The translations under genes were made by a program, and so were the position numbers. Of a stretch of 64,000 nt of DNA, positions 16,378-24,558 are shown one piece after another. Source of the stretch: Rhizobium sp. P32RR-XVIII (GTDB lineage Bacteria; Pseudomonadota; Alphaproteobacteria; Rhizobiales; Rhizobiaceae); the NCBI RefSeq assembly GCF_012641395.1, contig NZ_JABAIH010000011.1, positions 62,001 through 126,000 of the forward strand, given 5' to 3'. The notes beneath the pieces were generated by a model. That model did not search any database and had not been told where the DNA came from. It saw nothing but the letters and a program-made list of their open reading frames with translations. Every line of letters begins with the position of its first letter. Positions within the stretch are counted from its first letter, which is position 1.

Positions 16378-17688
16378 TCACACCGGCTTGATCTCGTCCT
16401 CTCCGGCGGGACGAATACGCAACTTGGTAATGCGGTTTTTTTCCCGCCGCATTACGATGAAACGTTTGCCGTAGAAGGTAAAAGCCTGCCGCTCTTCGGG
16501 AATCGTCATCGATTCATGGATGACGAGGCCGGCAATGGTCGTCGCTTCCTCGTCCGGCAGTTGCCAATCGAGCGCGCGGTTCAGGTCGCGGATCGGAACG
16601 CTGCCATCGACAACGATCGACCCGTCCGATTCCTGGCGAACGCCCTGCATATCAATGTCGTGTTCATCGGAAATATCGCCGACGATTTCCTCGAGGATGT
16701 CTTCGAGCGTCACGATGCCCTGCACCTCGCCATATTCGTCGACGACGACGGCGAAATGCTGCCTGCGACGAAGAAACGCATTCAACTGGTCTTCGAGATT
16801 GGTGCTGTCCGGCACGAACCACGGCTTCTGCGCTATTTTGATGATATCGAGGTTCACCGGCGCGACGTCCGGCTCGGCCAACGCTCGCAGCAGGTCCTTG
16901 GCGTGTACGACGCCGACGATGTTGTCGATTGCCCCCCGCCACAGCGGCATGCGGGTGTAGGGGCTCTCGAGTATGGTGCGGATCACCACCTCCGGCGCGT
17001 CGTCGGCATTGATCGCCCGCATCGCCATCCGGTGGACCATGACGTCGGAAACTTCGAGCTGGCTGAGATCGAGGACACCGCCGAGGCGGTCGCGGTCCGC
17101 CTTCACCACCGATCCCTCGCGATGCAGGAGATCGACCGTGCCGCGCAACTCTTCATGCGCCGTCAACATCGAAGTTTCGCGTGAAAGATTGATGCCGAAG
17201 ACCGCCAGAATCCGGCGAACGAATCCGTTGATGAAAGACGAAACCGGACCCACGACCGCGACGAAAAGCCTTATCGGAAAAGCTGCGGTGAGCGCGAAGC
17301 GATCCGGCGCTGAAATAGCCCAGCTCTTCGGCAGCACCTCGGCGAAAACGACGAGGACGATGGTCATCGCAAGCGTTGCGATCGCCACCCCGGACGTGCC
17401 GAAAAGACTGAGAAACACGCTGGTCGCCAGAGAGGAAGCGAGGATGTTTGCGAGGTTGTTGCCAATCAGCAGCGCGCCGATCAGCCGGTCGCGGCGTTCG
17501 ATCAGCAGGCGCACAAGTCCGGCGCGCACCTCTCCGTTTGCCTCGAGCGTATGCATTCGGCTGCGCGAAACCGCCGTCAGCGCAGTCTCCGAGCCAGCAA
17601 AGAAAGCTGATATGAGCACCAAGGCCACGATGGAAAGGATTTCCGGCCAGTAAACCGAAAGAAATGCCAGCGCGCCTTCGAGCATCAT
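16378..17688 (-). CDS. CorC/HlyC-type transporter-associated protein (DUF21-CBS)
   Basis: A 436-residue membrane protein with an N-terminal DUF21 (CNNM) domain of about four membrane segments (residues 12-160, including SAFFAGSETALTAVSRSRMH and GNNLANILASSLAT), two CBS domains (about 210-330, with VMVHR and VVDEYGEVQGIVTLEDILEEIVGDI) and a C-terminal CorC_HlyC domain. Relatives are linked to magnesium and cobalt efflux or resistance. The name hemolysin used for some members is not supported by any visible toxin feature. The first codons overlap the aroB stop by four bases, so it is translated in one operon with aroK and aroB. Confidence 0.9.
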   Translation of the reverse strand: MMLEGALAFLSVYWPEILSIVALVLISAFFAGSETALTAVSRSRMHTLEANGEVRAGLVRLLIERRDRLIGALLIGNNLANILASSLATSVFLSLFGTSGVAIATLAMTIVLVVFAEVLPKSWAISAPDRFALTAAFPIRLFVAVVGPVSSFINGFVRRILAVFGINLSRETSMLTAHEELRGTVDLLHREGSVVKADRDRLGGVLDLSQLEVSDVMVHRMAMRAINADDAPEVVIRTILESPYTRMPLWRGAIDNIVGVVHAKDLLRALAEPDVAPVNLDIIKIAQKPWFVPDSTNLEDQLNAFLRRRQHFAVVVDEYGEVQGIVTLEDILEEIVGDISDEHDIDMQGVRQESDGSIVVDGSVPIRDLNRALDWQLPDEEATTIAGLVIHESMTIPEERQAFTFYGKRFIVMRREKNRITKLRIRPAGEDEIKPV

Positions 17689-18818
17689 TGCGGGTGTTTT
17701 TCCTTGAGAAAAATCAACACTTCGGAAGCCGGCACGTCATCGGCGATGAACGACTGACCTATGCCGTGAGTGAGGATGAAGGTGAACTTTCCGTTCTTCA
17801 CTTTCTTGTCCTGCGCCATTGCATCGAGAAGCTTTTCCGCCGGCGGAAGAGAACCCGGAATGTCGGACATGCGCGTCGGCAATCCAACCTCTTTCAGGTG
17901 GCTTTCAACGCGCTTGGCGTCATCGGGGCTTGCCAGGTTCATGCGCGCGGAAAATTCGTGCGCGAGAACCATGCCGATCGAAACGCCTTCGCCGTGGACG
18001 AGGCGCGCGCTGTCATAAGCCGTCGCGGCTTCGAGCGCGTGTCCGAACGTGTGGCCGAGATTGAGGAGCGCGCGCGGCCCGTTTTCCCGCTCGTCGGCTA
18101 CCACGACATCGGATTTGGCCTGGCAGCTCGCGGCAATCGCCTCGATGCGCGCGGCACCGCCAGCAAAGACTGCTTTCCAGTTCGCTTCAAGCCAGGCGAA
18201 AAATTCCGGCTTGTCGATGAGGCCATATTTCGCCACTTCGGCATAGCCGGCCCGGAATTCACGCGCGCTGAGGGAGTTCAGAACGTCCGTATCGGCAAGT
18301 ACCAGATCCGGCTGGTGAAAAACACCGATGAGGTTCTTGCCGTGGCGGCTGTTGATCCCGGTCTTGCCGCCCACGGAAGAGTCCACCTGCGAGAGCAGCG
18401 ACGTCGGCACCTGCACGAAACGCACGCCCCGGCGCACGATGCCGGCGGCAAAGCCGGCAAGATCGCCAATGACACCGCCGCCAAGGGCGATGACGCAATC
18501 ATTCCGCTCGACGCGCGCTTCCAGGACCCGGTCGCAGACGGTGATCAGGTGCTCGAAGCTCTTCGTCTTTTCGCCAGCCGGCAGCACGAGCTGCGCAGGT
18601 GCAATGCCTGCGCCTTCGAGACTCTTGACCAGCGTCTCGAGATAAAGCGGCGCGACGTTCTGGTCGGTGATGATCGCAGCCTTGCGCCCCTTCAGACGCG
18701 ATGCGATTTCCGCACCGGCGCGGGAGATGATGCCTGGCCCGATCAGAATATCATAGGCGCGGTCGCCGAGCGGCACGTGGACTTTCCGTTCGGCGGAAGC
18801 GGAGGAGATCGCATTCAT
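17685..18818 (-). CDS. aroB: 3-dehydroquinate synthase
   Basis: Second step of the shikimate pathway: NAD-dependent cyclisation of DAHP to 3-dehydroquinate in the cytoplasm. The 377-residue protein has the NAD-binding ALGGGVIGDLAGFAAG segment, the QVPTSLLSQVDSSVGGKTG motif and the zinc ligands in LLNLGHTFGHALE and VHGEGVSIGM. Length is typical. It is coupled by four-base overlaps to both neighbours (aroK upstream, corC-like gene downstream), the standard rhizobial operon. Confidence 0.96.
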   Translation of the reverse strand: MNAISSASAERKVHVPLGDRAYDILIGPGIISRAGAEIASRLKGRKAAIITDQNVAPLYLETLVKSLEGAGIAPAQLVLPAGEKTKSFEHLITVCDRVLEARVERNDCVIALGGGVIGDLAGFAAGIVRRGVRFVQVPTSLLSQVDSSVGGKTGINSRHGKNLIGVFHQPDLVLADTDVLNSLSAREFRAGYAEVAKYGLIDKPEFFAWLEANWKAVFAGGAARIEAIAASCQAKSDVVVADERENGPRALLNLGHTFGHALEAATAYDSARLVHGEGVSIGMVLAHEFSARMNLASPDDAKRVESHLKEVGLPTRMSDIPGSLPPAEKLLDAMAQDKKVKNGKFTFILTHGIGQSFIADDVPASEVLIFLKEKHPQ

Positions 18819-19405
18819 GGAACTGCACTTTCGGTTTGGGCTTCAATCACGGCCTTGAGCACCTCATCGGCCATGACTTCCTTGCGAACATCGCGCGACA
18901 ACACCGTGACGTCGGCCTCGGCATAGACCGGGTACCGCGCATTCATCAGGTTTTCGAGTGTCTGCTTTGGATTCTCGGTCTTCAAAAGCGGACGTGTGTC
19001 GCGCTTGTTGACGCGCTCCCAGAGCACATCGAGATCGGCTTTCAGCCAGATCGACAAGCCGCTCTTCTTGATATGCTTGCGCGTTCTGCTGTTGATGAAA
19101 GCGCCCCCGCCGGTCGAGACGACACGCGGGCCGTTCTTCAAGAGCCGCTTCATCACCCGTGTTTCCAGCGCCCGAAATTCCTCTTCGCCGTAAGCTGCGA
19201 AAAGCTCGGAGATCGTCATGCGCGAAACGCGCTCGATTTCGTTGTCACTGTCGACGAAAGGAATACCGAGCTGGTGGGCGACAATGCGGCCTATGGATGA
19301 TTTGCCCGCGCCCATCAGACCGACGAGGATCAGATTGCGTGAACGAAGCGCGGCGCGAGCTCTGTCTTTCAGGCTATCTCCGGCTTTCAGAACTGGGTCA
19401 CTCAT
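18815..19405 (-). CDS. aroK: Shikimate kinase
   Basis: Phosphorylates shikimate at the 3-hydroxyl. The 196-residue protein has a Walker A loop GLMGAGKS (29-36), the shikimate-binding DSDNEIE segment, STGGGAF, and the lid arginine in DTRPLL. The frame is open far upstream (to 19810), but only the ATG beginning MSDPVLKAG is sensible; the rest would overlap the divergent small gene and xerD. A promoter with ideal spacing lies 29-57 bases before the start. It leads the aroK-aroB-corC operon. Confidence 0.94.
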   Translation of the reverse strand: MSDPVLKAGDSLKDRARAALRSRNLILVGLMGAGKSSIGRIVAHQLGIPFVDSDNEIERVSRMTISELFAAYGEEEFRALETRVMKRLLKNGPRVVSTGGGAFINSRTRKHIKKSGLSIWLKADLDVLWERVNKRDTRPLLKTENPKQTLENLMNARYPVYAEADVTVLSRDVRKEVMADEVLKAVIEAQTESAVP

Positions 19406-19433
19406 CGGTCCATTCACACTTTGTTTGCAAACG

Positions 19434-19462
19434 GTATCGACAAATGCAGGTGTAGCGTCAAG
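19434..19462 (-). promoter_or_regulatory. Candidate aroK operon promoter
   Basis: Read on the minus strand: CTTGAC, 17 bases, CGATAC. The -35 is the exact rhizobial consensus and spacing is ideal; the -10 matches less well. It sits just upstream of aroK. Confidence 0.55.
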
Positions 19463-19552
19463 TCGCAGGCACGGGAAACATGCTTGGAAAGCCGCTTCTT
19501 GCACGTAAACCCGCTTCTTCATAAAAGAGGCAGAGTTCATGGAGTTGCGAAA

Positions 19553-19729
19553 ATGCCGACCCTTTTCCGTTTGCTGGCTGTCCTGGCGCTGATCGCCGGG
19601 GCGATCTACGGCGGCATGGTCGCGCTCGTCACCTTCGTCGAGCCGCAACCGCGCGACGTGACGATCCGCATTCCATCGGAGAGGATCAATCCGCCGGCGA
19701 CAGGCGCGATAAAACCGGCGAAGAAGTGA
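19553..19729 (+). CDS. Small single-pass membrane protein upstream of xerD
   Basis: A 58-residue protein of unknown function with one hydrophobic segment (about residues 4-28, LFRLLAVLALIAGAIYGGMVAL) and a short, proline-rich, basic C-terminal tail ending IKPAKK. The frame is open to 19421, but the region before this ATG overlaps the leader of the divergent aroK and is less protein-like. The stop is four bases before the xerD ATG, so the two are likely co-transcribed and coupled. Small membrane proteins in this position occur in related rhizobia. I cannot suggest a function. Confidence 0.65.
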   Translation: MPTLFRLLAVLALIAGAIYGGMVALVTFVEPQPRDVTIRIPSERINPPATGAIKPAKK

Positions 19730-19733
19730 TCCG

Positions 19734-20687
19734 ATGAGGGATCTGAGCCGCGCCCACGTGGAAGCGTTTCTGGAGATGATGAGTGCGGAGCGCGGCGCGG
19801 CTGCGAACACGCTGCAATCCTACGAACGCGATCTGGACGATCTCCACGCATTCCTGAACGGTAAAAGCGTGCGATTGACGGAGGCCGCCTCCGCCGACCT
19901 CGCGGCCTACCTTTCCTCGCTTGCAAAGCAGGGCTTCAAGCCGTCGTCCCAAGCTCGCCGGTTGGCCGCCATGCGGCAATTCTACAAATTCCTGTATGCC
20001 GAGGGGCTGCGGGTCGATGACCCGACCGGTGTTCTCGATGCTCCGAAAAAGGCGCGCTCGCTGCCAAAGACGATGGGCGTCGATGACGTGACGCGGCTAT
20101 TGAGCCAGGCCGAAGCGGAAGCCAACGATCCTGCGCAGGGCCAATTGCAGCGGAGACGGATGCTGGCGCTGCTGGAGTTGCTTTATGCGACGGGGATGCG
20201 CGTAAGCGAGCTCGTTTCGCTACCGGCGCGCGTTCTCGACCAGGAGGGCCGCTTCCTGATCATTCGCGGTAAAGGCAACAAGGAGCGGCTCGTGCCGCTA
20301 TCGCAATCCGCTGTCGCAGCACTCAAGGCCTACGGCCGGTCGCTTTCCGAAGAGCATGCGAAAGCAAAGGATCCGGTCGATAGTCCCTGGCTTTTTCCAG
20401 CAGCGTCCAAGGAAGGGTATCTGCCCCGCCAGGTTTTTGCCCGAGACCTGAAGAGCCTCGCGATCCGTGCCGGGCTAACGCCGTCGATGATCTCACCGCA
20501 CGTGATGCGCCACGCCTTCGCCAGCCATCTGCTTGCCAACGGCGCGGATCTTCGCGTCGTTCAGGAACTCCTCGGTCATTCGGACATTTCGACCACACAG
20601 ATCTACACGCATGTCCTCGAGGAACGGCTGCAGCAACTGGTTCAGACGCATCACCCCCTTGCCAAACAGGCGAAAAAGCACGAATAG
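19734..20687 (+). CDS. xerD: Tyrosine recombinase XerD
   Basis: Site-specific recombinase that, with XerC, resolves chromosome dimers at dif under FtsK control. The 317-residue protein has the N-terminal SAM-like core-binding domain (about 1-105) and the catalytic domain with Arg156, Lys180, His256, Arg259, His282 and Tyr291 all in place (MRVSEL, GKGNKERLVPL, HVMRHAFASHLL, LGHSDISTTQIYTHV). A 4-base gap follows the small membrane protein. Length and context (aroK divergent, accA downstream) favour the chromosomal XerD rather than an integrase of a mobile element; no attachment-site repeats were seen. Confidence 0.94.
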   Translation: MRDLSRAHVEAFLEMMSAERGAAANTLQSYERDLDDLHAFLNGKSVRLTEAASADLAAYLSSLAKQGFKPSSQARRLAAMRQFYKFLYAEGLRVDDPTGVLDAPKKARSLPKTMGVDDVTRLLSQAEAEANDPAQGQLQRRRMLALLELLYATGMRVSELVSLPARVLDQEGRFLIIRGKGNKERLVPLSQSAVAALKAYGRSLSEEHAKAKDPVDSPWLFPAASKEGYLPRQVFARDLKSLAIRAGLTPSMISPHVMRHAFASHLLANGADLRVVQELLGHSDISTTQIYTHVLEERLQQLVQTHHPLAKQAKKHE

Positions 20688-20749
20688 GACCGGCGACATG
20701 GGGCAGAGCCTGGAAAATGCCCCGCGCACAAGGAACGGAAACGCACCTC

Positions 20750-21706
20750 ATGCACAACTATCTCGACTTCGAAAAGCCGATCTCCGACCTCGAAGGCAAG
20801 ATCATCGAACTGAAGAAGCTTGCGTCGGAAGACGAGAGCATCGACACGTCCGATGAGGTCGGCAGGCTGGAAGTTCGCGTCCGCGAAGCGATGGTTGATA
20901 TCTACTCTAAGCTCAACGCCTGGCAGAAGACGCAGGTTGCGCGCCATCCGCAGCGCCCGCATTTCGTCGTTTATGCCAAGACGCTTTTCCAGGAATTCAC
21001 GCCGCTGGCGGGAGACCGCAAATTTTCCGAGGATGCGGCGATCCAGGCCGGACTGGCCCGCTTTCGCGGGCAGCCGGTCGCCATCCTCGGCCAGGAAAAG
21101 GGCAGTGACACCAAGAGCCGCCTGAAGCACAATTTCGGCAGCGCCCGTCCGGAAGGCTATCGCAAAGCAATCCGCATTCTCGAAATGGCGGACCGTTTCG
21201 GTCTTCCCGTCATCACCCTCGTCGATACTGCAGGCGCTTATCCGGGCGTCGGCGCCGAAGAGCGAGGCCAGGCGGAAGCGATTGCCCGCTCGACGGAAAT
21301 GTGCCTTGGCGTGAAAGTGCCGATCGTCTCCGTCGTCATCGGTGAAGGCGGCTCCGGCGGCGCAATCGCGATCGCGACCGGCAACCGGGTCTACATGCTC
21401 GAGCATTCGATCTACAGCGTGATTTCGCCGGAAGGTGCCGCCTCCATTTTGTGGCGCGACTCGACCCGAGCCAAGGAAGCGGCAACCAACATGAAGATCA
21501 CCGCCGAAGATCTGAAGTCGCTCGGCATTATCGACGGCATCATTCCTGAACCGCTCGGCGGCGCCCATCGCGATCCGGAGAGCGTTATTGCCGCCACCGG
21601 CGATGTCATCGCCAACGCGCTCGCCGAGCTTTCACCGCGTTCCGGCGAGCAACTCCGCAGCGACCGCCGCCAGAAATTCCTCGCCATGGGCCGAAATCTC
21701 GGCTAG
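20750..21706 (+). CDS. accA: Acetyl-CoA carboxylase carboxyltransferase subunit alpha
   Basis: Alpha subunit (318 residues) of the carboxyltransferase half of acetyl-CoA carboxylase, which forms malonyl-CoA for fatty acid synthesis with AccD. It shows the AccA N-terminal helix (LDFEKPISDLEGKI), VYAKTLFQEFTPL, the GQEKGSDTKSR segment and the crotonase-fold oxyanion region GEGGSGGAIAIA, and HSIYSVISPEGAASILWRD. The start MHNYLDFEK was preferred to an in-frame ATG eleven codons earlier. xerD ends 62 bases upstream. Confidence 0.96.
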   Translation: MHNYLDFEKPISDLEGKIIELKKLASEDESIDTSDEVGRLEVRVREAMVDIYSKLNAWQKTQVARHPQRPHFVVYAKTLFQEFTPLAGDRKFSEDAAIQAGLARFRGQPVAILGQEKGSDTKSRLKHNFGSARPEGYRKAIRILEMADRFGLPVITLVDTAGAYPGVGAEERGQAEAIARSTEMCLGVKVPIVSVVIGEGGSGGAIAIATGNRVYMLEHSIYSVISPEGAASILWRDSTRAKEAATNMKITAEDLKSLGIIDGIIPEPLGGAHRDPESVIAATGDVIANALAELSPRSGEQLRSDRRQKFLAMGRNLG

Positions 21707-21905
21707 CCCTCATCATCCCTGACCGGATTGCGGCCAAACCTTGGCCACAATAGTATTATCTATAACAGTCGCGCTTGCAGGGCATCCCTAAGCAGGTCAT
21801 AGGCTGGTAAGAAATTGTAAACTATCGGCCGCCTATGATTCTGGGGAATGCCCGGAGTCCAGGGAGCGGATCGGGTCGCATCGATTTTTAATGGGCTAGT
21901 TGGGA

Positions 21906-23135
21906 ATGCGCATTCGTCATTTTGCCTATGTGTCATTGATGGCGCTGGCTCTTGCCGGCTGCAACGACGCTTTGGAAGTCACCCACACCGATCTGTCGAA
22001 GATCAAGAACAAGGTGGAACAGCCTCTTCCGCCGCGTATCCTTGCGGATATGAAGGCGAAAGGCATGGACCGAAATTCGCCGATCATGGTCCGCATCTTC
22101 AAGGAAGAGGGGACTCTCGAGATCTGGAAGGCGAAGACGGACAACCGCTTCGACAAGATTGCCGACTATAAGATCTGCGCATGGTCCGGTCGTCTGGGCC
22201 CGAAGGTCAAGACCGGCGATCGGCAGGCTCCGGAAGGCTTCTACGAACTGACGCGGGCAAACCTGAACCCCAACTCCAGATATTATCTCGCGATCAACAC
22301 CGGCTTCCCGAATCGCTACGACGCCGTCAACGGCCGCACAGGCTCAGACCTGATGATCCATGGCGCATGCTCGTCCTCCGGCTGCTACTCCATGACCGAC
22401 GAACAGGTTCTGGAAATCTACGCTTTCGCACGCGATGCCTTCAAGGGCGGTCAGACCACGGTCCAGCTCCAGGCCTTCCCCTTCCGCATGACGGCGGAAA
22501 ACATGTTCAAGCACCGCCTGAGCCCGAGCTATGATTTCTGGAAGATGCTGAAGGTTGGCTACGACAACTTCGAGGTCACCAAGCGTCCGCCGGAAGTGAA
22601 CGTCTGCGAAAAGAAATACGTCTTCAACCAGCAAGCCGCAGACGGCGCCGCCTTCAATCCCGCCGGACAGTGTCCTGCCATGTCGACGCCTCCAGCCCTG
22701 ACGGCGGCACTCTCCTCCTACGACAAGACTTATGCGGCCGATTATGCCAAGGCCGAAAAGAAGTTCGACGGCATGGCGTGGTACGATCCCACCGAAGCCG
22801 AGCGCAAAGCCGTTGTAGCCAAGCTACGCATGGGCCGCGAGCTCGCCTACGCACCGACCGGCACGTCACTGCAAGCCGGCCGCATGGTCAAGGCTGCCGA
22901 GCTTGAAGAGCTGATGACGAAACCGGCCGCACCTACGGCAACTGCCACGATGACTGCCGCCGCAGCGCCAGCCGCGGCTGCACCGGCAACCGCGGCTCAG
23001 GATAACGCAACAGCCGTTGCCGCGGCACCTGCCAATGTCCCGATTCCCACGCAGAATCCGCTGGCGTTCGCGCCAGTCGCACCACCACAGCAAACGGCCG
23101 AAGCTGCCAAGAAGCCATTCTGGAAATTTTGGTAG
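21906..23135 (+). CDS. YkuD-type L,D-transpeptidase lipoprotein (YafK-like)
   Basis: A 409-residue predicted outer-membrane lipoprotein: signal peptide with lipobox LALAGC, lipidated Cys19, and Asn at +2. The catalytic YkuD domain (about residues 58-190) carries the YafK-like motif HGACSSSGC with His152 and candidate catalytic Cys160. Such enzymes make or cut L,D cross-links or attach proteins to peptidoglycan. The C-terminal 80 residues are an Ala/Pro/Thr-rich linker (a low-complexity tail rich in AAPAAAAP-like units) ending in KKPFWKFW. A TTG six bases upstream is in frame; the ATG gives the cleaner signal peptide. The stop overlaps the tusA start region. Which reaction it performs is not known. 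Confidence 0.8.
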   Translation: MRIRHFAYVSLMALALAGCNDALEVTHTDLSKIKNKVEQPLPPRILADMKAKGMDRNSPIMVRIFKEEGTLEIWKAKTDNRFDKIADYKICAWSGRLGPKVKTGDRQAPEGFYELTRANLNPNSRYYLAINTGFPNRYDAVNGRTGSDLMIHGACSSSGCYSMTDEQVLEIYAFARDAFKGGQTTVQLQAFPFRMTAENMFKHRLSPSYDFWKMLKVGYDNFEVTKRPPEVNVCEKKYVFNQQAADGAAFNPAGQCPAMSTPPALTAALSSYDKTYAADYAKAEKKFDGMAWYDPTEAERKAVVAKLRMGRELAYAPTGTSLQAGRMVKAAELEELMTKPAAPTATATMTAAAAPAAAAPATAAQDNATAVAAAPANVPIPTQNPLAFAPVAPPQQTAEAAKKPFWKFW

Positions 23136-23374
23136 AGGAACTGGCCGGTTTGGACGCCGTTTCTTATGACCTGCGCGGCCTGAAATGTCCTCTGCCCGTC
23201 CTGAAGACGCGTCGCAAGCTTTCCGCGATGGCAAGCGGCAGCGTGATCCGCGTCGAAACCACCGACCCGCTGGCCGGAATCGACATCCCCCATTTCTGCA
23301 AGGAAGACGGACACGAGCTGCTGGAAGCTGTTAAGACCGAAACCGGCCACCGCTTCCTGATCCGCAAGGGATAG
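23129..23374 (+). CDS. tusA: TusA/SirA-like sulfur carrier protein
   Basis: Small sulfurtransferase-type protein (up to 81 residues) with the CPxP motif in LRGLKCPLPVLKTRRKL; the cysteine carries persulfide sulfur for tRNA thiolation or molybdenum-cofactor and related pathways. No ATG is available. Either the TTG at 23129, which overlaps the L,D-transpeptidase stop by seven bases, or the TTG at 23150, preceded by AGAGGAA, must be used. The second gives MDAVSYDLRG, closer to family N-termini. Because of the overlap it is likely coupled to the upstream gene. Confidence 0.85.
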   Translation: MVEELAGLDAVSYDLRGLKCPLPVLKTRRKLSAMASGSVIRVETTDPLAGIDIPHFCKEDGHELLEAVKTETGHRFLIRKG

Positions 23375-23390
23375 AGCCTTTCAAGGCTCT
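23373..23390. terminator. Short hairpin between convergent tusA and cobW-like gene
   Basis: AGAGCCTT (23373-23380) and AAGGCTCT (23383-23390) form a compact stem starting at the tusA stop codon. No T tract is visible on either strand, so a role in termination is only possible. Confidence 0.3.
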
Positions 23391-23395
23391 GATCC

Positions 23396-24550
23396 TCAGA
23401 GCTTCATACCGGGGATGGCGAGCGGGTTGTCGTTGAGAGCCGCGCGATCCGGAGTATCGATGCGCGGCTTGCCAAGGAAAGCATCGAAGAGGTCCCTGAC
23501 GTAATCCTCCGGCAGATCCTTGGTGATCAGCACCATGCGCGTCCGGCGGTCGGCCGGATTCGGCCAGGCGGGAAGACGAACCGGCGGGTGGAAGATATTC
23601 TGCACCCCGTGCAGGACCAGAGGCCGTTCGGGCCGATCCGAAACGGCGATGATCGCTTTCATGCGCAACAGCTTTTCACCATGCGCGGACCGCAGCAGAT
23701 CGATGAACATCTCGACCGCCATAGGCTCGATCGGCTTGTCCTCGACGATCGAGAAAGACCGGATCGACGCGTCGTGACGATTCACATCGTGGGGATCCTG
23801 ATGGTCATGCTCATGCTGATGATCGTGGTGATCGTGACCATGATGATGGCCGTGCTGGTGATGCCCGTCTCGCTCGTCTTCGTCATGAAGCCAGCGGCTG
23901 ACATCGGCAATCTTCGTTGCCGGATCGTACAGGCCGTTTACGAGGATTTCCGCGCTGCCGGCACCCGGGCTGTCTGCATCGATCGTAGCTCCGCGCGGGT
24001 TGAGCTGGCGCAACCGCGCCTCCAGCGCCTGCAACAGCTCTGCGGACGCCATCGACCGCTTCGATACGACCAGGCGATCGGCGACGGCGACCTGTTTTCG
24101 GGCTTCTTCGTGATTGTCGAGGGTCTGAACCCCGTTGACGGCATCAACGACCGTAACGACGCCGTCGAGGTCGAAATTCGTGGCAATCACCGGATTGCCC
24201 AGGACGGCCTGCATGACCGGCGCAGGATCGGCAAGGCCGGTGGTTTCGATCACCACGCGCGTCACCGCCTTCACCCGGCCGGTCTGTACCGCATCCATCA
24301 GGTTCGCCAGCGTATCGACGAGTTCGCCGCGCACGGTGCAGCAAAGGCAGCCGTCGGAAAGTTCGATGATCGCATCGCCCGAACTCTCGACCAGAAGGTG
24401 ATCGATGCCCACATCGCCGAACTCGTTGATGATGACGGCAGCATCTTTCATCGCCGGATCCTTGAGGATGCGGTTCAGAAGCGTCGATTTACCGGCACCG
24501 AGAAAACCGGTCAGGATCGTGACCGGGATCCTGTCGGGATGAACGCTCAT
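23396..24550 (-). CDS. CobW/COG0523-family G3E GTPase with His-rich loop
   Basis: A 384-residue G3E GTPase of the metallochaperone type, cytoplasmic. Walker A is GFLGAGKST (15-23), the metal-binding CLCC is at 68-71, and the CobW C-terminal domain covers about 265-370. Between them lies a loop (222-259) with 16 histidines, a likely zinc or cobalt reservoir. The guanine-specificity motif, usually [N/T/S]KxD, reads SKRS at 163-166 and lacks the aspartate. The gene is next to a D-Ala-D-Ala carboxypeptidase, itself a possible metal-linked envelope enzyme in some bacteria, but no zinc-regulatory site was recognised. It is not in a B12 cluster, so a cobalamin role is not favoured. Confidence 0.85.
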   Translation of the reverse strand: MSVHPDRIPVTILTGFLGAGKSTLLNRILKDPAMKDAAVIINEFGDVGIDHLLVESSGDAIIELSDGCLCCTVRGELVDTLANLMDAVQTGRVKAVTRVVIETTGLADPAPVMQAVLGNPVIATNFDLDGVVTVVDAVNGVQTLDNHEEARKQVAVADRLVVSKRSMASAELLQALEARLRQLNPRGATIDADSPGAGSAEILVNGLYDPATKIADVSRWLHDEDERDGHHQHGHHHGHDHHDHQHEHDHQDPHDVNRHDASIRSFSIVEDKPIEPMAVEMFIDLLRSAHGEKLLRMKAIIAVSDRPERPLVLHGVQNIFHPPVRLPAWPNPADRRTRMVLITKDLPEDYVRDLFDAFLGKPRIDTPDRAALNDNPLAIPGMKL

Positions 24551-24558
24551 CGCTTACC

